Positions 8,973 to 17,918 of a DNA stretch of 64,000 nucleotides are shown piece after piece; positions within the stretch are counted from its first letter, which is position 1, and each line of letters starts with the position of its first letter. This DNA is from Tabrizicola flagellatus (GTDB taxonomy: Bacteria; Pseudomonadota; Alphaproteobacteria; Rhodobacterales; Rhodobacteraceae): NCBI RefSeq assembly GCF_008271465.1, contig NZ_VMDU01000013.1, positions 1 to 64,000 on the forward strand, given 5' to 3'. The notes beneath the pieces are model-generated. The model ran no database searches. It saw nothing but the letters and a program-made list of their open reading frames with translations, and was not told where the DNA came from. A program made the position numbers and the translations under genes.

Positions 8973-9575
8973 ATGGACCGGTCCGGCATCTTCGAAGGCG
9001 ACGATCCCTTCGCCATCGCGCGCGCCTGGCTGACCGAGGCCGAGGCGCAGGAGCCGAACGACTCCAACGCCATCGCGCTGGCCACGGTCGATCCGCAGGG
9101 CATGCCCAATGTCCGCATGGTGCTGCTGAAGGAGATCGAGGACGACGCATTCGTCTTCTACACCAACTACGGCTCGGCCAAGGGCCGGGAGATCGCGGCC
9201 TCGGGCAAGGCGGCCTTCGTGCTGCACTGGAAATCGCTGCGCCGCCAGATCCGCGTCCGCGGCACCGTCACCCGCGAGGATGGCCCGAAGGCGGACGCCT
9301 ATTTCGCCAGCCGCAGCCTGAAATCCCGTCTCGGGGCCTGGGCCAGCCGGCAATCCGAACCTCTCGGCTCGCGCGAGGCGCTCATGGCCGAGGCGGCGCG
9401 CGTGGCCGTCACCAAGGGCCCCAATCCCCCCCGCCCGCCCTTCTGGGGCGGATTCCGCATCACGCCGGTCGAGATCGAATTCTGGGCCGACGGCGCATTC
9501 CGGTTGCACGACCGCTTCCGCTGGCGCAGGATTGACGACGGGTCAGCCTGGGACATCACCCGTCTGAACCCATAG
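8973..9575 (+). CDS. pdxH: Pyridoxamine/pyridoxine 5'-phosphate oxidase
   Basis: 200 residues, standard for PdxH. It oxidises PNP/PMP to pyridoxal 5'-phosphate with FMN and O2. Visible family motifs are the N-terminal substrate region, [20 protein letters not shown] (FMN binding), [49 protein letters not shown], and the C-terminal FRLHDRFRW with the conserved Arg-x-His. A ribosome site (AAAGGAG) precedes the ATG. It is monocistronic and divergent from fabI. Confidence 0.95.
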   Translation: MDRSGIFEGDDPFAIARAWLTEAEAQEPNDSNAIALATVDPQGMPNVRMVLLKEIEDDAFVFYTNYGSAKGREIAASGKAAFVLHWKSLRRQIRVRGTVTREDGPKADAYFASRSLKSRLGAWASRQSEPLGSREALMAEAARVAVTKGPNPPRPPFWGGFRITPVEIEFWADGAFRLHDRFRWRRIDDGSAWDITRLNP

Positions 9576-9691
9576 ACCTGTTGATCGTAGCGCAAAAATA
9601 GTTGCCCATCTGCCGAATTGCCCTTGATCCCGGCCAGAGATTTCCGCCATCAGTGCGACCTAGGGCTCATTCTGGGGAGAAGGCTCTGTCA

Positions 9692-10225
9692 ATGACGGAA
9701 GAAGACGAGACCGTGCAGACGGTGCATGGTCGTGTGAAGTGGTTTGATCCATCCAAGGGTTTCGGGTTCATCGTATCGGACCAGACGGATGCGGACATCC
9801 TGCTGCACGCAAACGTATTGAGGAATTATGGTCAGGGCTCCGTCGCCGACGGCGCCGGAATCGAGGTGCGCATCCAGCGCACGCACCGCGGCGTACAGGC
9901 GATCGAAGTCACCCGGATCGACCCGCCCGAGGGTGCCGTGCTGCCCTTCGGCGAGGATGCCGCGCAGATGGTCAGCGCCGATATCCTGGCCTTGCCGCTA
10001 GAACCGGCCCGGGTGAAGTGGTTCGACAAGGGCAAGGGCTTCGGCTTTGCCAATGTGTTCGGCCGCCCCGAGGACATCTTCATCCATGCAGAGGTGCTGC
10101 GCGTTTCGGGTTTTGCCGATCTCGGTGCCGGCGAGGCGGTCGCCTTGCGGGTAATCGAGGGGCGGCGCGGCCGGATGGCGGTCCAGGTGGTTTCCTGGGA
10201 AGCCGCAAGCCGGGCCAGGCCATGA
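9692..10225 (+). CDS. Cold-shock protein with two CSD domains
   Basis: 177 residues from an ATG at 9692 after GGGGAGAAGG. Two cold-shock domains are joined by a linker of about 30 residues. Domain 1 (about 11-76) has VKWFDPSKGFGFI and DILLHANVL; domain 2 (about 105-170) has VKWFDKGKGFGFA and DIFIHAEVLR. Each keeps the RNP1 aromatic pattern and an RNP2-like strand, so single-stranded nucleic acid binding is expected. Double-CSD proteins are typical of alphaproteobacteria. The stop overlaps the start of the DUF192 gene (ATGA), so the two are translationally coupled. The 116 bp upstream could form a structured 5' leader. Confidence 0.88.
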   Translation: MTEEDETVQTVHGRVKWFDPSKGFGFIVSDQTDADILLHANVLRNYGQGSVADGAGIEVRIQRTHRGVQAIEVTRIDPPEGAVLPFGEDAAQMVSADILALPLEPARVKWFDKGKGFGFANVFGRPEDIFIHAEVLRVSGFADLGAGEAVALRVIEGRRGRMAVQVVSWEAASRARP

Positions 10226-10695
10226 GGCCAGGGCGGCTGGCGCTGGTCCTTGCGGCCCTGCCCGGCGCGGCCTGGGCCGAGGCGGCCTGCGCGCCCGACC
10301 GGCTGGACATCCGCTGGCAGGGCGGCCGCGAGAGTTTCGCCGTCGAACTGGCCGACGACCCGGCCGAGCGTGCCCGGGGCCTGATGTTCCGCGAAAGCCT
10401 GCCCGCCGCGCAGGGCATGCTTTTCGTCTATGACACACCCGGAAGGCCCTCCTTCTGGATGAAGAACACGCTGATCCCGCTGGACATGATCTTCGCCGAT
10501 CCGACCGGGACCGTGACCCGCGTGCATGCCAATGCCGTTCCCGGCGACCTTACCCCGATCGACGGCGGCCCCGGGGTGATGTTCGTGCTGGAAATCAACG
10601 CGGGCCTCGCCGCCAGGCTCGGCATCGCCCCCGGCGCGGTCCTGCGCCATCCCTCGATCCCGGCCGCCTCGGCCGCCTGGCCCTGCGACGGCTGA
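10222..10695 (+). CDS. DUF192 family exported protein
   Basis: 157 residues, starting at an ATG that overlaps the stop of the cold-shock gene by 4 bp. Residues 1-19 form a signal peptide (LALVLAALPGAAWA, predicted cut near AWA-EA). The rest is a DUF192 domain with the family motifs ERARGLMFRESLP, GMLFVYDTPGRPSFWMKNTLIPLDMIF and PGVMFVLEINAGLAARLGI. DUF192 proteins are small periplasmic or extracellular beta proteins of unknown biochemical role. The constant pairing with cold-shock genes in this clade is from general knowledge. Confidence 0.85.
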   Translation: MRPGRLALVLAALPGAAWAEAACAPDRLDIRWQGGRESFAVELADDPAERARGLMFRESLPAAQGMLFVYDTPGRPSFWMKNTLIPLDMIFADPTGTVTRVHANAVPGDLTPIDGGPGVMFVLEINAGLAARLGIAPGAVLRHPSIPAASAAWPCDG

Positions 10696-10736
10696 GCCTT
10701 TTCTTTCCCGGTCGATGCAGTTAAGGGTGACGCTGT

Positions 10737-10813
10737 CGGGGCGTAGCGCAGTCTGGTAGCGCGACGGTTTTGGGTACCGTAGGTCGCGAGTTCGAATCCC
10801 GCCGCCCCGACCA
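10737..10813 (+). tRNA. tRNA-Pro (TGG anticodon)
   Basis: A 77-nt cloverleaf. Acceptor stem CGGGGCG pairs with CGCCCCG (10803-10809), followed by discriminator A and encoded CCA. The anticodon stem is ACGGT/ACCGT and the anticodon TGG lies at 10771-10773. The T arm GCGAG-TTCGAAT-CCCGC is intact. It lies between the DUF192 gene and selO. Confidence 0.95.
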
Positions 10814-10833
10814 TCCGGCCCCCGACCCTGCAC

Positions 10834-10864
10834 TTGCCCTTTTCCCAAATACTCCCGCCGGAGG
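10834..10864 (-). repeat. Dispersed intergenic repeat, copy A
   Basis: On the minus strand it reads CCTCCGGCGGGAGTATTT, then GGGAAAAGGGCAA. The first part folds as a small CTCC-GGCG-GGAG hairpin. The same core recurs at 13072-13093 and 54041-54072. This copy sits 20 bp after tRNA-Pro and 100 bp before selO. The role is unknown. Confidence 0.6.
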
Positions 10865-10964
10865 CCCCGGCCCGTCCGGCCGGGCGCGCCGGCTCCGGTC
10901 AGGCCCGGTGCAGCCTTGCCGTGCGGCGATGCAAGGCGCATATCCCTCGGGAAAGGGGACCCCG

Positions 10965-12371
10965 ATGTCCATTGCCTTCGACCACTCTTATGCCCGCGAT
11001 CTGCCCGGCACCTACCTGCGCGTGGCGCCTGATCCCGCGCCCGCTCCACGGCTTCTGGCCCTGAACACTCCGCTCGCTGCCGAACTTGGTCTGGACATCA
11101 CCGAAGCCGAGGCCACGGCCTGGTTCTCGGGCGCGGCGCTTCCGCCCGGGGCCGATCCCATCGCCCAGGCCTATGCCGGCCACCAGTTCGGCGGCTTCTC
11201 GCCGCAGCTCGGCGATGGTCGCGCGCATCTCCTGGGCGAGGTGATCGCACCCGGTGGCCGACGCTTCGACATCCAGCTCAAGGGCTCGGGCCGCACGCCC
11301 TTCTCGCGCGGCGGCGACGGCAAGGCGGCGGTCGGCCCGATGCTGCGCGAATTCCTCATCTCGGAGTTCATGGCCGCCATGGGCGTGCCCACCACCCGAG
11401 CGCTGGCCGTCGTGGCCACCGGAGAGGAGATCTGGCGCGAGACGAAACTGCCCGGCGCGGTGCTGGCGCGGGTCGCGGCCAGCCACCTGCGCGTGGGCAC
11501 CTTCCAGTTCTTCGCCGCGCGCGGAGAGACGGCCAAGGTCCGGGCGCTGGCCGACCATGCCATCGCCCGCCACTACCCGGATCTTGCCGGGGCCGAGACC
11601 CCCTATCTCGCGCTGTTCGACGCCGTGGCGGCCCGCCAGGCCCGGCTGATCGCCGAATGGATGGGCCTCGGCTTCATCCATGGCGTGATGAATACCGACA
11701 ACATGGCGATCAGCGGCGAGACGATCGACTACGGGCCCTGCGCCTTCATGGAGGCCTATGCGCCGGGCACCGTCTTTTCCTCGATCGACCACCAGGGCCG
11801 CTACGCCTATGCCAACCAGCCGCTGATCCTGGGCTGGAACCTGGCGCGGCTGGCCGAGACGCTGCTTCCGCTCTTCGATCCCGTGCCGGACCGGGCAGTC
11901 GAGATCGCCAACGACCGCCTTGCGGGCATCGCCGACCGCTACCGGGCCGAATGGGTCGGGGTCATGCGGCGCAAGCTGGGACTTGTCGGCGAGGAGCCGG
12001 GCGATGCGGCACTGGCAGACGACCTGATGGCCGCGATGGAGGGCGCCGACTGGACCCTGACCTTCCGGCGCCTCGCCGACGAGGCTGCGCTCCGCCTCCT
12101 CGTTCCGGACTTCTCGCGGATGGAAGCCTGGCTGCCCCGCTGGCGCGCCCGGGCCGGAGACGGGGCGGAAGGCCGGATTGCCCGGGCGAATCCGGCCGTG
12201 ATCCCGAGGAACCACAGGGTCGAGGACGCCCTTTCCGCCGCCACCGCGGGTGACCTGGCCCCGTTCCACGCCCTTCTCGCCGCGATCCGGCAGCCCTTCG
12301 TCGAGGCCGAACCCTTCATCCTGCCCGCCCCGACCGGCTTTGGCCCCTACGTCACCTTCTGCGGCACCTGA
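10965..12371 (+). CDS. selO: Protein adenylyltransferase SelO (YdiU family)
   Basis: 468 residues from an ATG at 10965 preceded by GGAAAGGGG. The frame is open further upstream, but that part is the shadow of tRNA-Pro. SelO is a kinase-fold enzyme that transfers AMP to protein hydroxyls and is linked to redox homeostasis. Diagnostic stretches are YAGHQFGGFSPQLGDGRA (about 67-85), DIQLKGSGRTPFSRGGDG, REFLISEFMAAMGVPTTRAL, GVMNTDNMAISGETIDYGPC and FSSIDHQGRYAYANQP. There is no C-terminal selenocysteine-type CxxU motif: the protein ends YVTFCGT. Confidence 0.93.
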   Translation: MSIAFDHSYARDLPGTYLRVAPDPAPAPRLLALNTPLAAELGLDITEAEATAWFSGAALPPGADPIAQAYAGHQFGGFSPQLGDGRAHLLGEVIAPGGRRFDIQLKGSGRTPFSRGGDGKAAVGPMLREFLISEFMAAMGVPTTRALAVVATGEEIWRETKLPGAVLARVAASHLRVGTFQFFAARGETAKVRALADHAIARHYPDLAGAETPYLALFDAVAARQARLIAEWMGLGFIHGVMNTDNMAISGETIDYGPCAFMEAYAPGTVFSSIDHQGRYAYANQPLILGWNLARLAETLLPLFDPVPDRAVEIANDRLAGIADRYRAEWVGVMRRKLGLVGEEPGDAALADDLMAAMEGADWTLTFRRLADEAALRLLVPDFSRMEAWLPRWRARAGDGAEGRIARANPAVIPRNHRVEDALSAATAGDLAPFHALLAAIRQPFVEAEPFILPAPTGFGPYVTFCGT

Positions 12372-12381
12372 CAGTGGGCTC

Positions 12382-12436
12382 CTCGTTCGACTTCGTCGCC
12401 TCGTCGCGAGCGAGGAGTGACGAAGTCGACGACGAG
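12382..12436. terminator. Imperfect palindrome after selO (CTCGTC hairpin family, copy 2)
   Basis: Left arm 12382-12397 (CTCGTTCGACTTCGTC) pairs with 12419-12436 (GACGAAGTCGACGACGAG) with two unpaired bases. It lies 11 bp after the selO stop and 49 bp before the next start, so it is a plausible transcript end. It has the same ends and layout as the palindromes at 2207, 16093 and 26871. Confidence 0.6.
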
Positions 12437-12484
12437 CGCGCCCCGCAGATTGACGCCCCCGCCCTTCCCCGCCACCATGTCGTC

Positions 12485-13036
12485 ATGGCCGACCGCTCCG
12501 ACATCCACGACCGCCTCGCCGCCTCGCTCCGCACGGCGCGCAAGGCGCGCGGGCTGTCGCTCGACGCCATCGCAAAACTCTCCGGCGTCTCCCGCTCGAT
12601 GGTCAGCCAGATCGAACGCGGCGAATCCTCGCCCACGGTCGCGACGCTCTGGGCGCTGACCCAGGCCCTGCAGCTGGACTTCGCAGGCCTCCTCGAGGGC
12701 CGCCCCGCCCCCGGCATCGAGGTCATCCGCGCCGGGTCCGCCCCGGTGATCCAGCGGGGCGGCGTCACCATCCGCATCCTCTCGGCCCCCGAAAGCGTCG
12801 GCCAGCACGAGGTCTACGAGCTCGCCTTCGCCGCCGACGCCCGGCTCACCTCCGACCCCCATTCCCCCGGCTGCCGCGAGCACCTGACCGTCCTCGAAGG
12901 ACACCTGACCGTGACCTCGGGCGAAGCCAGCGACAGCCTCACCCCCGGCGATGTCGCCCGCTACCCCGCCGACCGCCCGCACCAGATCGCGGCCAAGGGT
13001 GCCGCACGCGCCATCCTGATCGTCCAGGACAGTTGA
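12485..13036 (+). CDS. XRE-family regulator with C-terminal cupin domain
   Basis: 183 residues from an ATG at 12485. The frame extends 111 bp upstream through the hairpin, which is not a likely coding start. N-terminal helix-turn-helix of the Cro/C1 type (about 9-65: [32 protein letters not shown]). The C-terminal cupin (about 110-182) has an [11 protein letters not shown] strand and a PADRPHQI motif. Such HTH-cupin repressors sense small metabolites. It lies in front of kbl-tdh, separated by a hairpin repeat, so control of threonine catabolism is possible but not shown. Confidence 0.85.
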   Translation: MADRSDIHDRLAASLRTARKARGLSLDAIAKLSGVSRSMVSQIERGESSPTVATLWALTQALQLDFAGLLEGRPAPGIEVIRAGSAPVIQRGGVTIRILSAPESVGQHEVYELAFAADARLTSDPHSPGCREHLTVLEGHLTVTSGEASDSLTPGDVARYPADRPHQIAAKGAARAILIVQDS

Positions 13037-13042
13037 CCGGCC

Positions 13043-13093
13043 CCGGGGGTTTCACACCCCCGGACCCCCGTGGAGTATTTGGGAAAGAGCAAA
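13043..13093 (+). repeat. Hairpin plus dispersed repeat, copy B
   Basis: A perfect hairpin, CCGGGGGT/ACCCCCGG (13043-13063), is followed by ACCCCCGTGGAGTATTT and GGGAAAGAGCAAA (to 13093). The second part matches the core seen at 10834 and 54041 in the other orientation. It sits right after the XRE gene stop and probably acts as its terminator. Confidence 0.6.
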
Positions 13094-13182
13094 TCGATCT
13101 CCGCTATGAAGGATTCTTTTCCGTCAAGTTGACACATGACGCAGCTCGATGCACATTCCGCCAAATCGGAAAGGTTTCTGCC

Positions 13183-14373
13183 ATGACGGAAACGGCCTTC
13201 CTGAGCCACATCGCCGCCATTCTCGCCCAGATCGAGGCGGAGGGGCTGATGAAGCGTGAGCGGCTCATCACCGGGGCGCAGGGGGCGCACGTCCGGATGG
13301 CGGGGCGCGAGATGCTGAACCTCTGCGCGAACAACTACCTCGGTCTGGCGGACGACCCCCGCCTGATCGCCGCCGCCAAGGCCGCGATGGACGACCACGG
13401 CTTCGGCATGGCCTCGGTCCGCTTCATCTGCGGCACGCAGGACCTGCACCGGCGGCTGGAGAGCCGCCTTGCGCGGTATCTCGGCCACGACGACTCCATC
13501 CTCTTCGCCGCCTGCTTCGACGCCAACGGCGGACTGTTCGAGCCGCTTCTCGGCCCCGAGGACGCGGTCATCTCGGACGCGCTGAACCACGCCTCGATCA
13601 TCGACGGCATCCGGCTCTGCAAGGCGAGGCGCTACCGCTATGCCAACTCCGACATGGCCGATCTCGAGGCGCAACTGAAGGCCGCGAAGGCCGACGGCGC
13701 CCGCTTCGTCCTGATTGCCACCGACGGCGTCTTCTCGATGGACGGCTACTACGCCAGACTCCCCGAAATCCGCGCATTGGCAGACGCTTACGGAGCGCTG
13801 GTCATGGTCGACGATTGCCACGCCACCGGCTTCACCGGCCCGAAGGGCGCCGGCACCCCTGCCCGCGCCGGCGTCCGGGTCGAGATCCTGACCGGCACCC
13901 TCGGCAAGGCGCTTGGCGGGGCCCTCGGCGGCTATGTCGCCGGCCCACAGCCCGTGATCGACCTTCTCCGCCAGCGCGCGCGGCCCTATCTGTTCTCGAA
14001 CGCCCTGCCCCCCGCCGTGGTCGGCGCGGCGCTTGCCGCGCTCGACATCGTGGAGCAGGCGGACGACCTGCGCGCGCGCCTTGCCGACAACGCCCGCTAC
14101 TGGCGCGCGGGCCTCACCGCCGCGGGCTTCACCCTCCTGCCCGGCGACCACCCGATCATCCCGGTCATGCTGGGCGACGCAAGGCTCGCGCAAGCAATGG
14201 CCGCCGATCTCAACACCCGCGGCGTCCACGTCGCGCCCTTCTTCTTCCCCGTCGTCCCGAAAGGCGCCGCCCGCATCCGCACCCAGATGAACGCGGCGCT
14301 CACCCGCGCGGACCTCGACTTCGCGCTGGACGCCTTCACCGCCGCCGGCAAAGCCACGGGAGTCCTGAAATGA
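13183..14373 (+). CDS. kbl: Glycine C-acetyltransferase (2-amino-3-ketobutyrate CoA ligase)
   Basis: 396 residues from an ATG at 13183; the frame extends upstream into the repeat. It cleaves 2-amino-3-ketobutyrate with CoA into glycine and acetyl-CoA, after Tdh. It is an alpha-oxoamine synthase fold. Motifs are [51 protein letters not shown] and the PLP lysine in [14 protein letters not shown]. Its stop overlaps the tdh start (ATGA), forming the classical kbl-tdh threonine degradation operon. Confidence 0.95.
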   Translation: MTETAFLSHIAAILAQIEAEGLMKRERLITGAQGAHVRMAGREMLNLCANNYLGLADDPRLIAAAKAAMDDHGFGMASVRFICGTQDLHRRLESRLARYLGHDDSILFAACFDANGGLFEPLLGPEDAVISDALNHASIIDGIRLCKARRYRYANSDMADLEAQLKAAKADGARFVLIATDGVFSMDGYYARLPEIRALADAYGALVMVDDCHATGFTGPKGAGTPARAGVRVEILTGTLGKALGGALGGYVAGPQPVIDLLRQRARPYLFSNALPPAVVGAALAALDIVEQADDLRARLADNARYWRAGLTAAGFTLLPGDHPIIPVMLGDARLAQAMAADLNTRGVHVAPFFFPVVPKGAARIRTQMNAALTRADLDFALDAFTAAGKATGVLK

Positions 14374-15407
14374 CGAATGAAATGAAGGCTCTGGTCAAGG
14401 CCCGCCCCGAGCCCGGACTCTGGATGGAAACCCGTCCCGTCCCCGACATCGGCCCCGACGACGTGCTCATCAAGATCCACAAGACCGGGATCTGCGGCAC
14501 CGACATCCATATCTGGAACTGGGACGACTGGGCGCAAAGGACTGTCCCGGTGCCGCTGGTGACGGGCCACGAATTCGCGGGGATCATCGTCGAGAAGGGC
14601 CGCAACGTCGAAGGGCTGGAGATCGGGCAGCGCTGCTCGGGCGAAGGCCACCTGATCGGCAAGACCTCGCGGCAAAGCCGGTCTGGGCGCTTTCACCTCG
14701 ACCCCGAGACCCGCGGCATCGGGGTGAACGAACCCGGCGCCTTCGCCCAGTATCTGCGACTGCCCGCCTTCAACGTCGTACCCCTCCCCGACACGATCGA
14801 CGACGAGATCGGCGCGATCCTCGATCCCCTGGGCAATGCCGTCCACACCGCGCTGAGCTTCGACCTGATCGGCGAGGATGTCCTCATCACCGGCGCCGGC
14901 CCCATCGGCATCATGGCCGCCGCCGTCGCCCGCCATGTGGGCGCCCGCCACGTCGTCATCACCGACATCAACCAGGCACGGCTCGACCTGGCCGGGCAGG
15001 TGGCCGACGTGATCCCGGTGAACGTCGCCACCACCGATCTGAAGTCGGTCTACGCGGGCCTGCACATGACGCAGGGCTTCGACGTCGGGATGGAGATGTC
15101 GGGCAGCCAGGCCGCGCTCGACCAGATGGTCGAACACATGGTGATGGGCGGGCGCATCGCCATGCTCGGCATCCCGCCCGGCAAGTCGCCAGTGGACTGG
15201 AGCCGCATCGTCTTCAAGGCCATCACCATCAAGGGCGTCTACGGCCGCGAGATCTTCGAGACCTGGTACAAGATGATCGCCATGCTGGAAAACGGGCTCG
15301 ACATCCGCCGCGTCATCACCCACCGCTTCAAGGTGGCCGAGTTCCAGGACGGTTTCGCCGCGATGCGGTCGGGGCTGTCGGGCAAGGTGGTGCTGGACTG
15401 GACCTGA
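14370..15407 (+). CDS. tdh: L-threonine 3-dehydrogenase lacking the structural zinc cysteines
   Basis: 345 residues from an ATG overlapping the kbl stop; an internal ATG four codons in would give the 341 residues of E. coli Tdh. It oxidises L-threonine to 2-amino-3-ketobutyrate with NAD. The catalytic zinc ligands are kept (C42 in ICGTD, H67-E68 in TGHEF), as is the nucleotide site [13 protein letters not shown]. The four structural-zinc cysteines of E. coli Tdh (C93, C96, C99, C107) align with G97, S100, S103 and D111 in the stretch [17 protein letters not shown]. The second metal is therefore predicted to be absent. The rest aligns closely with the E. coli enzyme. Confidence 0.93.
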   Translation: MTNEMKALVKARPEPGLWMETRPVPDIGPDDVLIKIHKTGICGTDIHIWNWDDWAQRTVPVPLVTGHEFAGIIVEKGRNVEGLEIGQRCSGEGHLIGKTSRQSRSGRFHLDPETRGIGVNEPGAFAQYLRLPAFNVVPLPDTIDDEIGAILDPLGNAVHTALSFDLIGEDVLITGAGPIGIMAAAVARHVGARHVVITDINQARLDLAGQVADVIPVNVATTDLKSVYAGLHMTQGFDVGMEMSGSQAALDQMVEHMVMGGRIAMLGIPPGKSPVDWSRIVFKAITIKGVYGREIFETWYKMIAMLENGLDIRRVITHRFKVAEFQDGFAAMRSGLSGKVVLDWT

Positions 15408-15608
15408 CCGCGCCCGGCCACGCCCGTTTCATCCGTCCGCAAGCCTCCCCGCCAAAGGCAAACCCCGAGCCCGTCGCACGGCCGGTGCCCGCACGGAGGC
15501 GAGAAGGCTGCCTTGCGCCTGCCGAGGCGCCCGACCCGATGAAGCTGCGGCCCGTGCGCTCGTCCTGACATCGTCGCCGCGGAAATGCCCCGAAAAGGCC
15601 CGAAGCGG

Positions 15609-15625
15609 TTAATCCTTCGCTAACC
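15609..15625 (+). promoter_or_regulatory. CtrA-like binding site
   Basis: TTAA-TCCTTCG-CTAA (15609-15623) followed by CC is one mismatch from the alphaproteobacterial CtrA consensus TTAA-N7-TTAA. It lies 45 bp upstream of the cupin gene start. The rest of the 262-bp gap after tdh shows nothing I can name. The match is short, so chance is possible. Confidence 0.35.
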
Positions 15626-15669
15626 ATCTGGCGGCGACGCTTGGGGGGATGGGACAGGAGGAGCGGATC

Positions 15670-16089
15670 ATGGACGGATCACACCAGACCGGCCTTGCCG
15701 AAGCGTCCGGCAGGTTTGTCGGGGCCACCGAACCGCCCCGGGCGCCGAACCTGGCTCCGGTGCCGGACCCGGACCCGGTCCTGGACCCGATCCTGGCCCC
15801 GGTCCTGGCCAAGGGCCGCCGCTTTCGCGTGCGCAGGCTCAGTCTGGCCCCGGGCGAAGCGACCGCGCTGCAATCCCACCTGCACCGGTCAGAGCATTGG
15901 GTGGTGGTCGAAGGCACGGCCGAGATCACGCTGGGCGTCCGCGCGCGGCTGGTGCAGGAAGGCGAAGCGGTGCACATCCCGCTTGGCCAGCCGCACCGGC
16001 TGGAAAACCCCGGCCGCCTTCCGGTCACGCTGATCGCCGTGGAAACCGGCGGCTATCTCGGAGAGGACGACGTGCTGCACCACAACTGA
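15670..16089 (+). CDS. Small cupin (type II mannose-6-phosphate isomerase-like)
   Basis: 139 residues from an ATG at 15670 after AGGAGG; an ATG 21 bp upstream has no such site. The C-terminal about 90 residues form a single cupin barrel with [36 protein letters not shown] and [16 protein letters not shown]. This is the sequence style of the C-terminal domain of ManC/type II phosphomannose isomerase. There is no nucleotidyltransferase domain, so it is a stand-alone cupin and the substrate is not known. The linker (about 34-52) is a Pro-Asp/Leu/Val repeat encoded by near-tandem GGACCC/GGTCCT units at 15760-15810. Confidence 0.75.
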   Translation: MDGSHQTGLAEASGRFVGATEPPRAPNLAPVPDPDPVLDPILAPVLAKGRRFRVRRLSLAPGEATALQSHLHRSEHWVVVEGTAEITLGVRARLVQEGEAVHIPLGQPHRLENPGRLPVTLIAVETGGYLGEDDVLHHN

Positions 16090-16092
16090 GCC

Positions 16093-16157
16093 CTCCTCGC
16101 TTCCTCCGGTCGCTCGTCGGAGGCCGCACGCGAGGAGCGACCGAAGGAAGCGACGAG
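16093..16157. terminator. Imperfect palindrome (CTCGTC hairpin family, copy 3)
   Basis: Left arm 16093-16115 and right arm 16135-16157 are complementary at 21 of 23 positions (right arm GAGCGACCGAAGGAAGCGAC then GAG). It sits directly after the cupin stop. The 150 bp that follow, up to trpG, show no other feature and must hold the trpG promoter. Confidence 0.6.
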
Positions 16158-16312
16158 CGCCGGGATGGCAAGGGCCGCCTGAACACGGCGCGCAAGCCAT
16201 TGATTTCCCGCGCGCCACCCAAGCGTCAAGTGCCGGCGCACCGGCCGAAACCCCGGTTTACACGGCCCGCCGCATCGGCGATAACCGGCCGGTAGCCGCC
16301 TGGGTCCGACCG

Positions 16313-16900
16313 ATGCTCCTCCTGATCGACAACTACGACAGCTTTACCTACAACCTCGTCCATTACCTGGGCGAGCTTGGCGCGGATGTCGTCGTGAAGC
16401 GCAACGACGCGCTGGATGTCCAGGACGTGATCGCGATGCGCCCCGAGGTCATCGTCCTCTCCCCAGGTCCCTGCGATCCCGCCCAGGCCGGCATCTGCCT
16501 GCCGCTGACCCGCGCCGCCGCTACGGCGGGCATCCCCCTTCTCGGCGTCTGCCTCGGCCACCAGACGATCGGCGAGGCCTTCGGCGGCAAGGTCGTCCGC
16601 TGCCATGAGATCGTCCACGGCAAGATGGGCACCATGCATCATTCCGGGAAAGGCGTGTTCCGTGGCCTGCCCTCGCCCTTCCAGGCGACGCGCTATCATT
16701 CGCTGGTGGTGGACCGCGCCACGCTCCCCGCCGAGCTTGAGGTCACCGCCTGGCTGGAAGACGGGACGATCATGGGCCTGCGCCATCGCCAGCACCTGAT
16801 CGAGGGCGTCCAGTTCCACCCCGAATCCATCGCCTCGGAACACGGCCACCAGCTTCTGCGCAACTTCCTCGACGAAGCCAAGGCACGGGTCCCGGCATGA
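16313..16900 (+). CDS. trpG: Anthranilate synthase component II (glutamine amidotransferase)
   Basis: 195 residues. It provides ammonia to TrpE and may also serve aminodeoxychorismate synthase (PabA role), as single TrpG/PabA proteins often do. It is a class I glutaminase with nucleophile C80 (GVCLGHQ) and H169/E171 (QFHPES); the oxyanion motif SPGPCDP is present. It overlaps the trpD start by 4 bp (ATGA), beginning the operon trpGDC-moaC-moeA. The ribosome site is weak. Confidence 0.94.
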   Translation: MLLLIDNYDSFTYNLVHYLGELGADVVVKRNDALDVQDVIAMRPEVIVLSPGPCDPAQAGICLPLTRAAATAGIPLLGVCLGHQTIGEAFGGKVVRCHEIVHGKMGTMHHSGKGVFRGLPSPFQATRYHSLVVDRATLPAELEVTAWLEDGTIMGLRHRQHLIEGVQFHPESIASEHGHQLLRNFLDEAKARVPA

Positions 16901-17910
16901 GCGACACCCTGAAGCCGCTGATCGGCATTGCCGCCAACCGTCCCCTGACACGGGCCGAGGCCGAAGCCGCCTTCAACGCGCTGTTCGAAGGCGAAGGCAC
17001 CCCGGCGCAGATGGGCGGCTTCCTGATGGCGCTCCGCACAAGGGGCGAGACGGTGGACGAATACGCCGCCGCCGCCTCGGTCATGCGGTCGAAATGCAAT
17101 GCCGTGAAGGCCCCGGCGGGGGCCATGGACATCGTCGGCACCGGGGGCGACGGCAAGGGGACGCTGAACATCTCGACCGCCACCGCCTTCGTCGTGGCCG
17201 GCGCGGGCGTCACCGTGGCCAAGCACGGCAACCGCAACCTGTCGTCCAAGTCCGGCGCCGCGGATGCGCTGACCGAGCTTGGCCTCAACGTGACGGTCGG
17301 CCCCGACGTGGTCGAGAAATGCCTCAGCGAGGCCGGCATCGGCTTCATGATGGCGCCGATGCACCATCCCGCGATCCGCCATGTCATGCCGGTGCGCGCG
17401 GAACTCGGCACCCGGACGATCTTCAACATCCTCGGGCCCCTCACCAACCCCGCCGGGGTGAAACGCCAGCTGACCGGCGCCTTCTCGGACGCGCTGATCC
17501 GGCCGATGGCCGAGACGCTCCTTGCCCTGGGCTCGGAAAAGGCCTGGCTCGTCCACGGCTCGGACGGCACCGACGAGCTGACCATCTGCGGCCCGACCTC
17601 GGTCTCGGCGGTGGAAAACGGCGCGGTGCGGGATTTCACGGTGCATCCCGAGGATGCGGGCCTTGCCCCCCATCCGTTCGAGGCGATCCTTGGCGGCACC
17701 CCGGCCGAGAACGCGGCGGCCTTGCGCGCCCTGCTCGACGGCGCGCCCGGGGCCTATCGCGATGCCGTCCTTCTGAACGCCGCTGCCGCTCTTGTGGTGG
17801 CCGACAAGGCGGGAACCCTGACCGAGGGCGTGGCGTTGGCCCGTGAGGCGATCGACTCCGGCGCGGCAAGGGCCAAGGTCGATGCGCTCCGCCGACTGAC
17901 GAACGCCTGA
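16897..17910 (+). CDS. trpD: Anthranilate phosphoribosyltransferase
   Basis: 337 residues. It joins anthranilate and PRPP to give N-(5-phosphoribosyl)-anthranilate. The PRPP motif [17 protein letters not shown] is at about 77-93, [15 protein letters not shown] at about 108-122, and [18 protein letters not shown] and [10 protein letters not shown] follow. The length and motif order are standard. It starts inside the trpG stop and is followed 8 bp later by trpC, as expected for one operon. Confidence 0.95.
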   Translation: MSDTLKPLIGIAANRPLTRAEAEAAFNALFEGEGTPAQMGGFLMALRTRGETVDEYAAAASVMRSKCNAVKAPAGAMDIVGTGGDGKGTLNISTATAFVVAGAGVTVAKHGNRNLSSKSGAADALTELGLNVTVGPDVVEKCLSEAGIGFMMAPMHHPAIRHVMPVRAELGTRTIFNILGPLTNPAGVKRQLTGAFSDALIRPMAETLLALGSEKAWLVHGSDGTDELTICGPTSVSAVENGAVRDFTVHPEDAGLAPHPFEAILGGTPAENAAALRALLDGAPGAYRDAVLLNAAAALVVADKAGTLTEGVALAREAIDSGAARAKVDALRRLTNA

Positions 17911-17918
17911 GAGGCCCC

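Noticed and set aside
10770-10964. N-terminal extension of SelO reaching into tRNA-Pro
   Set aside because: The frame there only reads through the tRNA and repeat copy A. The ATG at 10965 has its own ribosome site and starts at the family N-terminus.
16158-16312. trp leader peptide/attenuator before trpG
   Set aside because: I found no short frame with tandem Trp codons and no competing hairpins. The region before trpE is occupied by ppiD, so no attenuator is possible there either.
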